Program-made: the position numbers and the translations under genes | Shown here: piece by piece, positions 37,583 through 45,579 of the stretch | How positions within the stretch are numbered: the first letter of the stretch is position 1 | How the letters are laid out: the number at the start of each line of letters is the position of its first letter | Notes under the pieces: model-generated | Told to the model about the DNA's origin: nothing | The model's input: the letters and a program-made list of their open reading frames with translations, nothing else | The model's database searches: none | Source: Pseudomonas sp. | GTDB taxonomy: Bacteria; Pseudomonadota; Gammaproteobacteria; Pseudomonadales; Pseudomonadaceae | Length of the DNA stretch: 64,000 nt | Assembly (NCBI GenBank): GCA_022448005.1 | Contig: JAKUTK010000008.1 | Location: 1 to 64,000, forward strand | Direction of reading: 5' to 3'

Positions 37583-38326
37583 ATGACCAATGCAACGTTT
37601 CGCTTCTATGCCAGGTTGAACGCCTTCCTCCCAGTTGAGCGCCGCGGGCAGGCGTTCCGCTGTACCTGCGCCAAATCCGCCACAACCAAACACATGATCG
37701 AGGCCCTCGGCGTACCTCATACCGAAGTGGCGCTGGTCCTGGTGAACGGAGCGCCAGCTGGCCTTGATTGGCCCATCGAAAACGGTGACCGCATTGCCGT
37801 ATATCCCAAGTTCGAAAAGCTGGACGTCAGTGCTTTAGCCACCGGTCAACCTTTGCCGTCCGGCCCGCCGCGTTTTGTGGCGGATGCCCACCTCGGCGGT
37901 CTGGCGCGACTGCTGCGTATGGCCGGGTTCGACACGCTGTACGACAACCACTTCGAAGATGCGGCCATGGCAGAGCTGGCCAACCGTGAGCGCCGAGTGC
38001 TGCTGACCCGCGACCGCGCACTGCTGATGCACCGGGTGGTGCTGCACGGCTGCTATGTGCATGCACTCAAACCACAAAGTCAGCTGCGCGAGCTCTATCA
38101 TCGGCTCGATCTGGCCAGCCATGCCCGACCCTTCAGCTTGTGTTTGAGCTGCAATGTGCGACTGCATGAAGTGGACAGGCAGGCGGTACTCGACCGCGTC
38201 CCGCCGCGCGTGCAAGCGCGCCATGAGCGCTTTCTAGGCTGCAATGCGTGCGACAAGATTTTCTGGGAAGGCACACACTGGCAAGACATGCGCGCCTTGC
38301 TCGAATCCTTGACGCTCGTTGACTAG
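37583..38326 (+). CDS. Mut7-C RNase/PIN-like protein with ubiquitin-like N-terminus
   Basis: A 247-residue protein. Residues 1-80 read as a Mut7-C ubiquitin-like (ThiS-type beta-grasp) domain (LVNGAPAGLDWPIENGDRIA). Residues 95-245 are the Mut7-C PIN-fold: RFVADAHLGGLARLLRMAGF with the first acidic residue, LLTRDRALL, and a zinc-ribbon with paired cysteines (CLSCNVRL and GCNACDKIFWEG). The family is predicted to be an RNase, but activity is little studied. ATG at 37583 is chosen by homology with the beta-grasp start; an upstream in-frame TTG exists. It is independent of its neighbours. Confidence 0.9.
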   Translation: MTNATFRFYARLNAFLPVERRGQAFRCTCAKSATTKHMIEALGVPHTEVALVLVNGAPAGLDWPIENGDRIAVYPKFEKLDVSALATGQPLPSGPPRFVADAHLGGLARLLRMAGFDTLYDNHFEDAAMAELANRERRVLLTRDRALLMHRVVLHGCYVHALKPQSQLRELYHRLDLASHARPFSLCLSCNVRLHEVDRQAVLDRVPPRVQARHERFLGCNACDKIFWEGTHWQDMRALLESLTLVD

Positions 38327-38376
38327 CACTGCATTCGTATCGGTTAATGTTGTCCCCAATCCCTCTGGAGCCGACC

Positions 38377-38553
38377 ATGCAGCGCCACACGATGTCCTAT
38401 GTTACGCCGGCCATCCCTCTGCTCGTCTCAGGAGTTAGTTGCCTGGCGATTGGCTTTGCGTCGGAGATGAAAACCTTTCTATGGATGGCGCCTGGCTTTC
38501 TGGCGACAGGCTTGGTGTTGATGCTGCTAGGCCTCCGCCGTCGAGGCCACTGA
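38377..38553 (+). CDS. Small two-helix membrane protein
   Basis: A 58-residue protein with two hydrophobic segments (PAIPLLVSGVSCLAIGF and FLWMAPGFLATGLVLMLLGL) and a basic tail RRRGH. GGAG lies 6-8 bases before the ATG. No family is recognised. The start at 38377 is preferred over an in-frame ATG at 38347 because of the ribosome site. Confidence 0.55.
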   Translation: MQRHTMSYVTPAIPLLVSGVSCLAIGFASEMKTFLWMAPGFLATGLVLMLLGLRRRGH

Positions 38554-38613
38554 CCCGATCAGGCCGTTGTCTGCGCGTTCAGTCCACGGCTCGCTGATTG
38601 GACAGGTAGATAG

Positions 38614-38635
38614 GGGCGGGCGAAAGCGCCTGCCC
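38614..38635. other. GC-rich hairpin
   Basis: GGGCGGGCG (38614-38622), loop AAAG, CGCCTGCCC (38627-38635), nine pairs with one G-T wobble. Possible terminator for the small membrane protein gene or part of a structured element. Confidence 0.45.
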
Positions 38636-38914
38636 ATCCCATACGGCTTGCAACCCCCTTGTCCGTGGTCACAACCGTGAAGGCGTGATATCCGTCGTCG
38701 CGTCTTCAGCGCAGCGAACCAACGCACTGGGGAAATAGCACCACCGCCAGGACGAGCGTACATAGCCAAATCGGCAACACGTCGGCAAAAGCCGAAGTAG
38801 CTTCCCCGGTTGAGTCCCCCTAAAGGCTCCACGGAATGGTCGGCAAAACTGTAACAATTAAAGGGTAAGGGCGTGGCCGGCGACCGCTAAGCCCCGGTGT
38901 GCTTGGCGAGTGGT

Positions 38915-38943
38915 GTGTTATCCACAAAAGCTGTGGATAACAC
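38915..38943. promoter_or_regulatory. Inverted pair of DnaA boxes
   Basis: GTGTTATCCACA (38915-38926), AAAGC, TGTGGATAACAC (38932-38943): a perfect 12-base inverted repeat whose core is two consensus DnaA boxes, TTATCCACA and TGTGGATAA. The next 120 bases turn AT-rich. Confidence 0.75.
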
Positions 38944-39119
38944 TGTGAACATATATTGGATGACTTGCTCAAACGCCCATCTGGCGCGGCTCAGAACAGA
39001 TCGACGAGTTTTTACTCATTATTTATAAAACCTTTTTAATCAAAGACTTAGGTCGGTTTAGTCTGGCACGCGCAGCACCCCTACGAGCAGAGCCAATTCG
39101 ATCGGGTCTTATGTGCATA

Positions 39120-39152
39120 AAATTATCTGTCAACGACTTTTTTAGATAATTT
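39120..39152. repeat. AT-rich inverted repeat
   Basis: AAATTATCT (39120-39128) and AGATAATTT (39144-39152) are exact reverse complements across 15 bases that include a T-run, about 60 bases beyond the 3' end of the VOC gene, so it could terminate that transcript read on the minus strand or bind a regulator. Confidence 0.5.
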
Positions 39153-39210
39153 CGCTGCTATAGGACTGGACAAATCCGTTCGAATGGTTCGAGTGAATGG
39201 CTGCTTGCCA

Positions 39211-39630
39211 CTAGGCGCAGTTGATCATCCAGGACACGCCGAAGCGGTCGATAAACATGCCGAAACGCTCGGCCCAGAAAGTTTTCTCCAGGGGCATCAC
39301 GACCTGGCCGCCCTCGGAAAGCGCTGCGAATAGACGTTCACTCTCGGCGATGCTTTCGGGGTGCAAAGAGATCGAGCAACCCTTAATGCCTTCGTATTGT
39401 CCTCCGCCACAAGCGGGATCTCCGGGCATGGTATCCGACGCCATGAGCGAGAATTCGCCGAGGCTCAGACAGACATGCATGATTCGGTCGCGGTGCTCTG
39501 CTGGGAAGTGCCCAGCGTCAGGCGCTTGTGCAAAAGTCATCATTTCCAGTTCGCCGCCGAGTACCTGGTGATACAGCGTAAAGGCGTCACATGCCTGACC
39601 GTCGAAGGTGAGGTAAGGGGTAATTTTCAT
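39211..39630 (-). CDS. PhnB-like VOC superfamily protein
   Basis: A 139-residue VOC protein opening KITPYLTFDGQACDAFTLYHQVLGG (in part: ITPYLTFDGQACDAFTLY) and ending FGMFIDRFGVSWMINC, the PhnB/glyoxalase-like pattern. Enzymatic role is unknown; such proteins often accompany ECF sigma factors with DGPF-domain partners. AGGAGA precedes the ATG. It follows the YciI-type gene by 18 bases, so the two form one operon. Confidence 0.9.
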   Translation of the reverse strand: MKITPYLTFDGQACDAFTLYHQVLGGELEMMTFAQAPDAGHFPAEHRDRIMHVCLSLGEFSLMASDTMPGDPACGGGQYEGIKGCSISLHPESIAESERLFAALSEGGQVVMPLEKTFWAERFGMFIDRFGVSWMINCA

Positions 39631-39648
39631 TCGATTCTCCTGCTGCGG

Positions 39649-40068
39649 TTAGTGGTTGATTTGCGCGCGTAGGCGTTCTCCTTGCTCGCGTAATTCGGCG
39701 GTGAATTCCGCCCCGAAGTCCTCGGCTTCGAACACCTGCCGGATTTCGATTTCCGACTCACCGACGGCCGATAGCGGGCAGCGCTTTACCCAATCGATGG
39801 CGTCCTGCAACGAAGCCGCCTGGAATAGCCAGAAACCTGCAATTAGCTCGCGGGTCTCGAGGAAGGGGCCATCCACGACCGAGCACTGGCCGCCGTCGAA
39901 ACGCACCCGCGCACCTCGGCTGCTGGGGTGTAAGCCTTCGCCGCCAAGCAGCACGCCCGCATTGGCCAGGGTTTCGTTGTAATGGGACATGGCTGCAAGA
40001 ACATCCTCGCTGGGCATCTCGCTCGCTTCGGTTTGCGCGTTGGCCTTGATCATCACCATGAATCGCAT
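39649..40068 (-). CDS. YciI/DGPF-domain protein
   Basis: A 139-residue protein starting MRFMVMIKANAQTEA with VDGPFLETRELIAGFWLFQ, the DGPF signature of the YCII-related family. ATG at 40068 is chosen for AGGAA upstream and because the family starts MRFMxxxK. Usually co-transcribed with ECF sigma factors; here only the VOC gene is adjacent, the ECF gene at 41271 being on the opposite strand. Function unknown. Confidence 0.9.
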   Translation of the reverse strand: MRFMVMIKANAQTEASEMPSEDVLAAMSHYNETLANAGVLLGGEGLHPSSRGARVRFDGGQCSVVDGPFLETRELIAGFWLFQAASLQDAIDWVKRCPLSAVGESEIEIRQVFEAEDFGAEFTAELREQGERLRAQINH

Positions 40069-40200
40069 CGCTTCGGTTCCTCTGTGAGTTAAGGACGGCC
40101 AAGTCGGCGTCAACGCATCCACTGGCACTGGTCTCTAGTCGTTTCGCGCTCAGAGAAATCGACAGACAAACGTCGTTTTCTTCAGGGAGCGATTCTTCAT

Positions 40201-40469
40201 TCAGCGATGAACCATGCCCGTGGGGTACGTGGCGATACATTCCCTGCGCGACGGCTCTGGCCAGCCCAATGCGCGGGTGGCAGGCAGGAGCGATGCGTCG
40301 ACGAACCGATCGAAAGCGGTTGCGCGCTCTCACTGATCGGTGATGCGCCAGCCATGGGGCACGGCAGCACATGAGTGAAACAGGATGCCGGACTGGGGGC
40401 GCTCGATGCGAGCGCGTCATAGCGTTGCTGATCGATGGCTGGGAATTCCAGGGTGGTCAGATAGGGCAT
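40201..40469 (-). pseudogene. Remnant of a small stress-responsive alpha/beta-barrel-type protein
   Basis: The frame opening MPYLTTLEFPAIDQQRYDAL continues to FTHVLPCP. The reading then shifts by one base to HGWRITDQ, hits TGA, and continues TAFDRFVDASLLPATRALGWP. Together this resembles a monooxygenase-like (ABM/Dabb-type) 90-residue protein with one frameshift and one stop. Its start is ATG at 40469. It is probably dead. Confidence 0.65.
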
Positions 40470-40639
40470 CGCGTGTTCTCTGCGAATGTAGAAAGGCAGT
40501 TCGGCATCGGCGCGACTGGTCATGCTCAAAGCTAAGCAGATTATTTTTCAAACTCACTGCATCCAATCGTCTGCCTGACGGGTAGTACAGGTAGCGGCTG
40601 CTTGGCCGCCCAATCTGATCACTACCCGGAGACACGAAA

Positions 40640-41170
40640 ATGGACGCGAAAAAGATCCTCTGCCTGACCGGTCTGACACTGGCCATTGGCTGTTCTGCCA
40701 GCGCCTTCGCCCAGATGAACGTACCTGAAGCCGTGCGCGTACCGGATGGCCACAAGGTCGCCATGGAAACGGTCGGCGTCGGCCAGATCACCTATGAATG
40801 CCAAGCCAAGACCGACATGCCCGGCCAGATGGCCTGGGTCTTCATGGGGCCGAAAGCGGCGCTCAACGACCGCAGCGGTAAGCAGGTCGGCAAATACTAC
40901 GGCCCACCTGCAACCTGGGAAGCGATGGATGGCTCCAAGGTGACCGGTACTCAGGTCGCCATTGCCCCGGCCGGCGACGGCAACATTCCTCATCAGCTGG
41001 TCAAGGCCAACCCGGCTGAAGGTAAGGGCGCTATGACAGGCGTCACTTACATCCAGCGCGTCGCGACCAAGGGAGGCGTAGCGCCGGCGATAACATGCGC
41101 AGCGGCCAACGAAGGCGAGCGTCAGATCGTCGATTACCAGGCCGATTACCTGTTCTGGGCCAATAAGTGA
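40640..41170 (+). CDS. DUF3455 secreted protein
   Basis: A 176-residue protein with a signal peptide (LCLTGLTLAIGCSASAFA) and DUF3455 features: VPDGHKVAMETVGVGQITYEC, YYGPPATWEAMDGSKVTG and a late conserved TYIQRVATKGGVAP with two cysteines likely bonded. Function unknown, periplasmic or extracellular. GGAG precedes the ATG. The downstream ECF sigma factor pair, same strand, suggests stress-linked expression. Confidence 0.88.
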   Translation: MDAKKILCLTGLTLAIGCSASAFAQMNVPEAVRVPDGHKVAMETVGVGQITYECQAKTDMPGQMAWVFMGPKAALNDRSGKQVGKYYGPPATWEAMDGSKVTGTQVAIAPAGDGNIPHQLVKANPAEGKGAMTGVTYIQRVATKGGVAPAITCAAANEGERQIVDYQADYLFWANK

Positions 41171-41270
41171 GCAACGCGCAGTGGGTGAAAAGCTGCTCGA
41201 TATGAGCGCTGATCGCCTCTATGCTCTGACTCCCCGGCCCATATGCGTCGGGGGTGTCGATAACCAGCCA

Positions 41271-41843
41271 ATGGCAGATACCGTGTCGCAACCCCCCTTG
41301 TTCGATTACGAAGCGGCCCTGCGCGCTTGCGCACGTGGCGAACGATCTGCATTGCAGCAGCTTTACGAGCAGGAAAGCCCGCGACTGCTCGGCGTCGTTC
41401 AGCGCATCGTGCGGGATGTGGCCCTGGCCGAAGACATCGTTCACGACGCCTTCATCCGCATCTGGAACAAGGCCGGTACATACGACCAAACGCGTGGCTC
41501 GGCTCGCGGCTGGATCTTCAGCCTGACCCGCCACCTGGCCCTCAATGCCGTACGTAACAACGCCCGCCACGTCCAGATGGAACCGGACGAGGAGGGCGAC
41601 ATTGAGCACGCCGCTATCGACGGTTGGCAGGAACAAACCGACGCCTTCGATTGGCGGGTAAACCCCGGCAGGATCGAAGCCTGTCTTGAACAACTCGATC
41701 CGGTGCGTCGCAATTGCGTGTTTCACGCCTACGTCGACGGCTATTCGCATCAGGAAATCGCCCAGCGCCTGGGTGCGCCACTGGGTACTGTAAAAGCCTG
41801 GATTCGCCGCAGCCTGACCGCCCTTCGTGAGTGCATCGGATGA
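41271..41843 (+). CDS. ECF RNA polymerase sigma factor (SigK-like)
   Basis: A 190-residue sigma-70 family factor with region 2 (RIVRDVALAEDIVHDAFIRI, RGWIFSLTRHLALNAVRN) and region 4 (GYSHQEIAQRLGAPLGTVKAWIRRSL). ATG at 41271 gives a normal-length start; the earlier GTG at 41181 would add 30 non-conserved residues. The last base pair of the gene overlaps the anti-sigma gene (ATGA), the typical translational coupling. It likely drives its own operon and nearby envelope genes, perhaps the DUF3455 gene. Confidence 0.92.
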   Translation: MADTVSQPPLFDYEAALRACARGERSALQQLYEQESPRLLGVVQRIVRDVALAEDIVHDAFIRIWNKAGTYDQTRGSARGWIFSLTRHLALNAVRNNARHVQMEPDEEGDIEHAAIDGWQEQTDAFDWRVNPGRIEACLEQLDPVRRNCVFHAYVDGYSHQEIAQRLGAPLGTVKAWIRRSLTALRECIG

Positions 41844-42568
41844 ACAACGAACCCAAGGATCCGAACGAGGCCCTGCACGAACTCGCTGGCGAATATGTGA
41901 TTGGAACCCTCTCTGCAGAAGACAGGGAAGCGGTCGAAAAGCGCCTGGCCGTGGAGCCTGAGTTGCAAGCAGCAGTCGATTACTGGGAAGCGCGGCTGCT
42001 CTACCTGACCGATCTGGTCGAACCGCAAACGCCCTCGCCGCGCTTGTGGAATCGAATCGAGCGCAGCCTGGACGAGACGAGTCGCCAGGCCGCTCCGGTT
42101 GTACCTACCCGCCCGAACAGCTGGTGGGACAGCCTGTCGCTTTGGCGTGGTTTTGCTGCAGCCGGCATGGCCGCCACGCTGGTGCTCGGGGCCGTGTTAC
42201 TGACACGCCTGTCGCCCGCGCCGTCGCCTACTTGGCTCGTTGTGCTCGCCACCCCACAGGACCTTTCGCCGGGTTGGGTCGTGCAGGCCAGCAATCAAAC
42301 ACGTGAAATCGAACTGATACCGCTGGGTGTCACTGAACTGCCGCCGGACAAGGCCCTGCAACTCTGGACCAAGGCCGAAGGTTGGCAGGCGCCGGTGTCC
42401 CTCGGCTTGGTCAAGCCGGGTGAGCCGGTAAGGATTCGCCTCGACGATTTGCCGCCGTTGCAGCCCAACCAGCTATTCGAATTGACGCTGGAACAGCCGA
42501 CCGGCTCGCCGACCGGGCTGCCGACCGGGCCGATCCAGTTCATCGGGCGTGCGGCCAAGGTCATTTGA
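41840..42568 (+). CDS. Anti-sigma factor (RskA-like)
   Basis: A 242-residue membrane-anchored anti-sigma factor. The N-terminal ZAS-like region (ELAGEYVIGTLSAEDREAVEKR) binds the sigma factor; one membrane helix lies near residues 103-120 (GFAAAGMAATLVLGAVLL); and the periplasmic RskA domain has ELPPDKALQLWTKAEG. ATG at 41840 overlaps the sigma stop. The sigma/anti-sigma pair resembles SigK/RskA. Confidence 0.92.
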   Translation: MNNEPKDPNEALHELAGEYVIGTLSAEDREAVEKRLAVEPELQAAVDYWEARLLYLTDLVEPQTPSPRLWNRIERSLDETSRQAAPVVPTRPNSWWDSLSLWRGFAAAGMAATLVLGAVLLTRLSPAPSPTWLVVLATPQDLSPGWVVQASNQTREIELIPLGVTELPPDKALQLWTKAEGWQAPVSLGLVKPGEPVRIRLDDLPPLQPNQLFELTLEQPTGSPTGLPTGPIQFIGRAAKVI

Positions 42569-42572
42569 AGAC

Positions 42573-42594
42573 GGGGCGCAACAGGCTGCGCCCC
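42573..42594. terminator. Hairpin between converging anti-sigma and serine hydrolase genes
   Basis: GGGGCGCA (42573-42580), loop ACAGGC, TGCGCCCC (42587-42594). Perfect 8-base stem between converging genes; no T-run. Confidence 0.7.
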
Positions 42595-42600
42595 AACTGA

Positions 42601-43809
42601 TCAGCGCTTTGCTTTCTCCATGAGATGGTCGGCCAGCGCCTGATAGGCCGGCAGCGAAGTGGGATCATTGTCCGCATTCTTGGCCGAGGGATGGGAGGCG
42701 AATCGGGCAATCACTATTTCGGCTGTCGGGTCTATGTAGAGGGTTTGCCCGTGCACACCGCGAGCGGCGAACGCGCCATTGGCGTTGTGCAGCACCCACC
42801 ACATCGCTCGATAGCTGCCGCCTGGTAGCGTCTTGTATCCGGCTTTGGCGAACACCTGCTTATCACCCCCGGTGCGAATGGTCCGAACGACTTCTGCAGG
42901 GAACAATTGCGCTCCGTCGTGTTGCCCCTCATCGAGCATCAACTGGCCGAGCCTGGCCATGTCGCGAAGGCCGGCGCTCAGACCGCCGCCGGCAAACGGC
43001 GTACCCAGTGCATCGACCGTGTAGTAAGCGTCCTGCTCGGTGCCCAGGCGTTGCCAGAGTCGTTCGGATACCAGTTCGCTGACGGCTTTGCCGGACACGC
43101 GGGCGATGATCCAACCCAGTGCATCACTGTTGACGGTCCGATAGCCGAACGCATCACCATGGGTACCGCGCTTGGCGACGGTCTGCAGGTACTGGTAATA
43201 ACCGACCGGCCCTTTGTAGTCGGCAGGCTTGGGTAAGGGGTTCGCCGCCGCGCTGTAACTCCAGATCTGCGCGTTGGGATCGGCATAGTCCTCGCTGAAG
43301 TCGAGCGCCGTGGTCATGTCCATGACCTGCCGTACGCTGGCATCACCGAAAGCACTGGAGGCCAGTTCGGGGACGATTGTTGCCACCTTGGCCTGGTCAT
43401 CGAGTGCGCCTTCGGCCACCAGTATCTCCGCCACCAGACCGGTCAGTGACTTGGTCATCGACATCGCGGCGTGCTTGCGTTGCTCGTTGAGGCAGCCGAA
43501 GTAGCGTTCGTAAACGACACGTCCCTGGTGCAGCACGATGATGCCGTCGGTGTAGTTTGCTGCCAGTGATTGTTCCCATGTCATGGGTTCGCTTGTGCCG
43601 AGCGGGGTGAAGCGAACGGCATCGATGCTGCCGTCGAGCGATTGGCGCAACGGCGTCGGTGCGTCCAGCCCCCGGCTAACGGCCTTCGTGGGCAGCAGCT
43701 CGCGGATATGGCACACGGTCCAGCGCAGCTTGGGAAAGCTGAAGTAGTTCGAGTCCGGCTGGCCGATCAGTTTGTCAGCAGGAGGCGGAAACCCCTGCAT
43801 CCAGCCCAA
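42601..43809 (-). CDS. Serine hydrolase of the beta-lactamase (class C/EstB) family
   Basis: A 402-residue catalytic part with the SxxK motif SMTK (Ser117, Lys120), the Tyr motif in WSYSAAAN (Tyr185) and a late HxG-type motif HGQT. The first codon given is TTG at 43809. Reading further upstream in the same frame shows RCFGAAICLAGLCATAQA, a good signal peptide, opened by ATG at 43920 (MRRSQR), but codon 7 of that frame is TAG (43900-43902). So the exported form is blocked unless another start is used. Likely a periplasmic hydrolase whose start region is damaged. It is convergent with the anti-sigma gene. Confidence 0.8.
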   Translation of the reverse strand: MGWMQGFPPPADKLIGQPDSNYFSFPKLRWTVCHIRELLPTKAVSRGLDAPTPLRQSLDGSIDAVRFTPLGTSEPMTWEQSLAANYTDGIIVLHQGRVVYERYFGCLNEQRKHAAMSMTKSLTGLVAEILVAEGALDDQAKVATIVPELASSAFGDASVRQVMDMTTALDFSEDYADPNAQIWSYSAAANPLPKPADYKGPVGYYQYLQTVAKRGTHGDAFGYRTVNSDALGWIIARVSGKAVSELVSERLWQRLGTEQDAYYTVDALGTPFAGGGLSAGLRDMARLGQLMLDEGQHDGAQLFPAEVVRTIRTGGDKQVFAKAGYKTLPGGSYRAMWWVLHNANGAFAARGVHGQTLYIDPTAEIVIARFASHPSAKNADNDPTSLPAYQALADHLMEKAKR

Positions 43810-44066
43810 CTTGACTGGATCGGACTCCGCAGCCGTCAGCTGTGCTTGAGCGGTCGCGCAGAGGCCGGCCAGACAGATGGCTGCCCCGAAACATCGGACC
43901 TAGCGTTGAGAACGGCGCATCGAATTTCGGGAGTGGGGGTCGCTACAGCGCGGCCTGGGTCGGAAGCTATTGCCAGCCATGCCTTCACCTCTCGGATTTG
44001 TTGTGGCGAGGTCAGTCTGTAGCCGGTCCCCGTTACGCGATGTACTCCGTCAACCCTAGTCCAGCA

Positions 44067-44771
44067 TCACCCACGTGGTGGAATATTCAGCCCCTTGCTC
44101 ACCGCTGGCCGGGCGATGAAGGCATCCAGTACCCGCTGCACGTTGACGAAGCGCTCGAACTCCACCAGTTCACGCGCTTCGTAGAACTCCACCAGACCGC
44201 GGACCCACGGAAATGTAGCGATATCGGCGATGCTGTAGCGCCCGCCCATGATCCATTCGCGACCCTCCAGACGCTTTTCCAGCACGCCCAGCAAGCGTTG
44301 GGCTTCGGCGACGTAACGGTCGCGTGGACGTTTGTCTTCGTAATCCTTGCCGGCGAACTTATGAAAGAAGCCGAGCTGGCCGAACATCGGGCCGACGCCG
44401 CCCATCTGGAACATCAACCACTGAATCGTTTCGTAGCGGGCTGCGGCGTTTTCCGGCATCAACTGGCCGGTTTTCTCGGCCAGGTACAGCAGAATTGCAC
44501 CGGACTCGAACAACGCCAGCGGCTCTCCGTCCGGGCCGTTGGGATCGAGGATCGCCGGGATCTTGTTGTTCGGGTTCAGCGAAAGGAATTCTTCTGAGCG
44601 CTGGTCACCACTCTCGAAGCTGACTAGATGCGCCTCGTAGGGCAGACCGGTCTCTTCCAGCATGATCGACACCTTCACCCCGTTGGGCGTGGGCAGCGAA
44701 TACAGCTGCAGACGATCCGGGTAACTGGCAGGCCATTTCTGGGTGATGGTGAAGGTGGAAAGGTCGTGCAT
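44067..44771 (-). CDS. Glutathione S-transferase, YghU/YfcG-like
   Basis: A 234-residue GST. The N-terminal thioredoxin-like part has LYSLPTPNGVKVSIMLEE, NNKIPAILDP and FESGAILLYLAEKTG, the signature of Nu-class GST/disulfide-bond reductases (YfcG, YghU). The C-terminal helices include MGGRYSIADIATFPW. GAGGAGG lies seven bases before the ATG, giving a very strong ribosome site. Probably a cytosolic glutathione-dependent disulfide reductase. No operon partners. Confidence 0.93.
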   Translation of the reverse strand: MHDLSTFTITQKWPASYPDRLQLYSLPTPNGVKVSIMLEETGLPYEAHLVSFESGDQRSEEFLSLNPNNKIPAILDPNGPDGEPLALFESGAILLYLAEKTGQLMPENAAARYETIQWLMFQMGGVGPMFGQLGFFHKFAGKDYEDKRPRDRYVAEAQRLLGVLEKRLEGREWIMGGRYSIADIATFPWVRGLVEFYEARELVEFERFVNVQRVLDAFIARPAVSKGLNIPPRG

Positions 44772-45019
44772 CGGTTCCTCCTCAGGGTGACGTCGGAGAT
44801 CAAAACAGTGCGCTGTATAGCGACGGCGCGTCTTGGCTTGTTTTCATTCGGACAGCGGCGGTCTGTCCTCGTTGCGGCTGGTCGACGCTGCTGGTTGGGG
44901 CGAGACGCCCAGGCAGCAGGTGGACGGGGTGAGAACTCAACGTTGTTGTGTGCGTCGCTTTGCACGGGCATTGGCGCCCGTTATGGTCCAAGTTTCACAT
45001 TCGCCATGGAGCGCTGCAC

Positions 45020-45466
45020 GTGTCCCTGACTACCCCCTACGACTCGCAAAACATCTTCGCGCAGATCATTCGCGGCGATGCGCCTTGCTACAAGCTCTAC
45101 GAAGACGACGATGTCCTGGCCTTTCTCGACGTGTTTCCACAGTCCTACGGGCATGCGCTGGTGATCCCTAAGCGGTCCGCGGCCTGCAATATCCTCGACG
45201 TGGACACCGAGGCGCTGTGCAAGGTGATGGCGGTGGTGCAGAAGCTCGCTCGCGTGATCGTCGAGGAATTGCAACCCGATGGCGTGCAGGTTGCGCAGTT
45301 CAACGGGGCGCCAGCGGGGCAGACGGTGTTTCATATCCATGTGCACCTCGTGCCGCGCTATTCGGGAGAGGGGCTCGGTATTCATGCCGCAGGCAAGGCC
45401 GATCCAGCGGAGCTGGAAAAGCTGCAGGCGCGGTTGGTAGGCAAGCTTGCCGAGATCGAGCGCTGA
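45020..45466 (+). CDS. HIT family hydrolase
   Basis: A 148-residue histidine-triad protein: NIFAQIIRGDAPCYKLYED at the start and the HIT motif HIHVHLVPR near residue 110. Members hydrolyse nucleotidyl phosphoramidates and similar dinucleotides. GTG at 45020 is chosen with GGAG eight bases upstream. Single gene. Confidence 0.93.
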   Translation: MSLTTPYDSQNIFAQIIRGDAPCYKLYEDDDVLAFLDVFPQSYGHALVIPKRSAACNILDVDTEALCKVMAVVQKLARVIVEELQPDGVQVAQFNGAPAGQTVFHIHVHLVPRYSGEGLGIHAAGKADPAELEKLQARLVGKLAEIER

Positions 45467-45579
45467 TCGTCACCCGAACCAGTACCGCTGCTGCGACAGC
45501 TACAGCCCCGACCATCGCAGCAGCGAAGAAACACCAAAGTACTATTCGTGGCTGATGTGAGGCTTCGTACCCTGCGGGC

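Larger units (their letters stand above)
38554..39210. other. 657-base region without a convincing gene
   Basis: The left part (about 38570-38860) is GC-rich and contains a hairpin at 38614-38635 and a run of minus-strand frame without clear coding character. The right part is AT-rich, with an inverted pair of DnaA boxes at 38915-38943, the AT-rich block around 39008-39050 and an inverted repeat at 39120-39152. I see no gene here; the DnaA boxes and AT block recall replication-control DNA. Confidence 0.6.

Noticed and set aside
38669..38857. 62-residue minus-strand frame rich in Cys/Trp/Arg
   Set aside because: No ribosome site, unusual composition and no homology that I can recognise; kept only as an unexplained DNA block.
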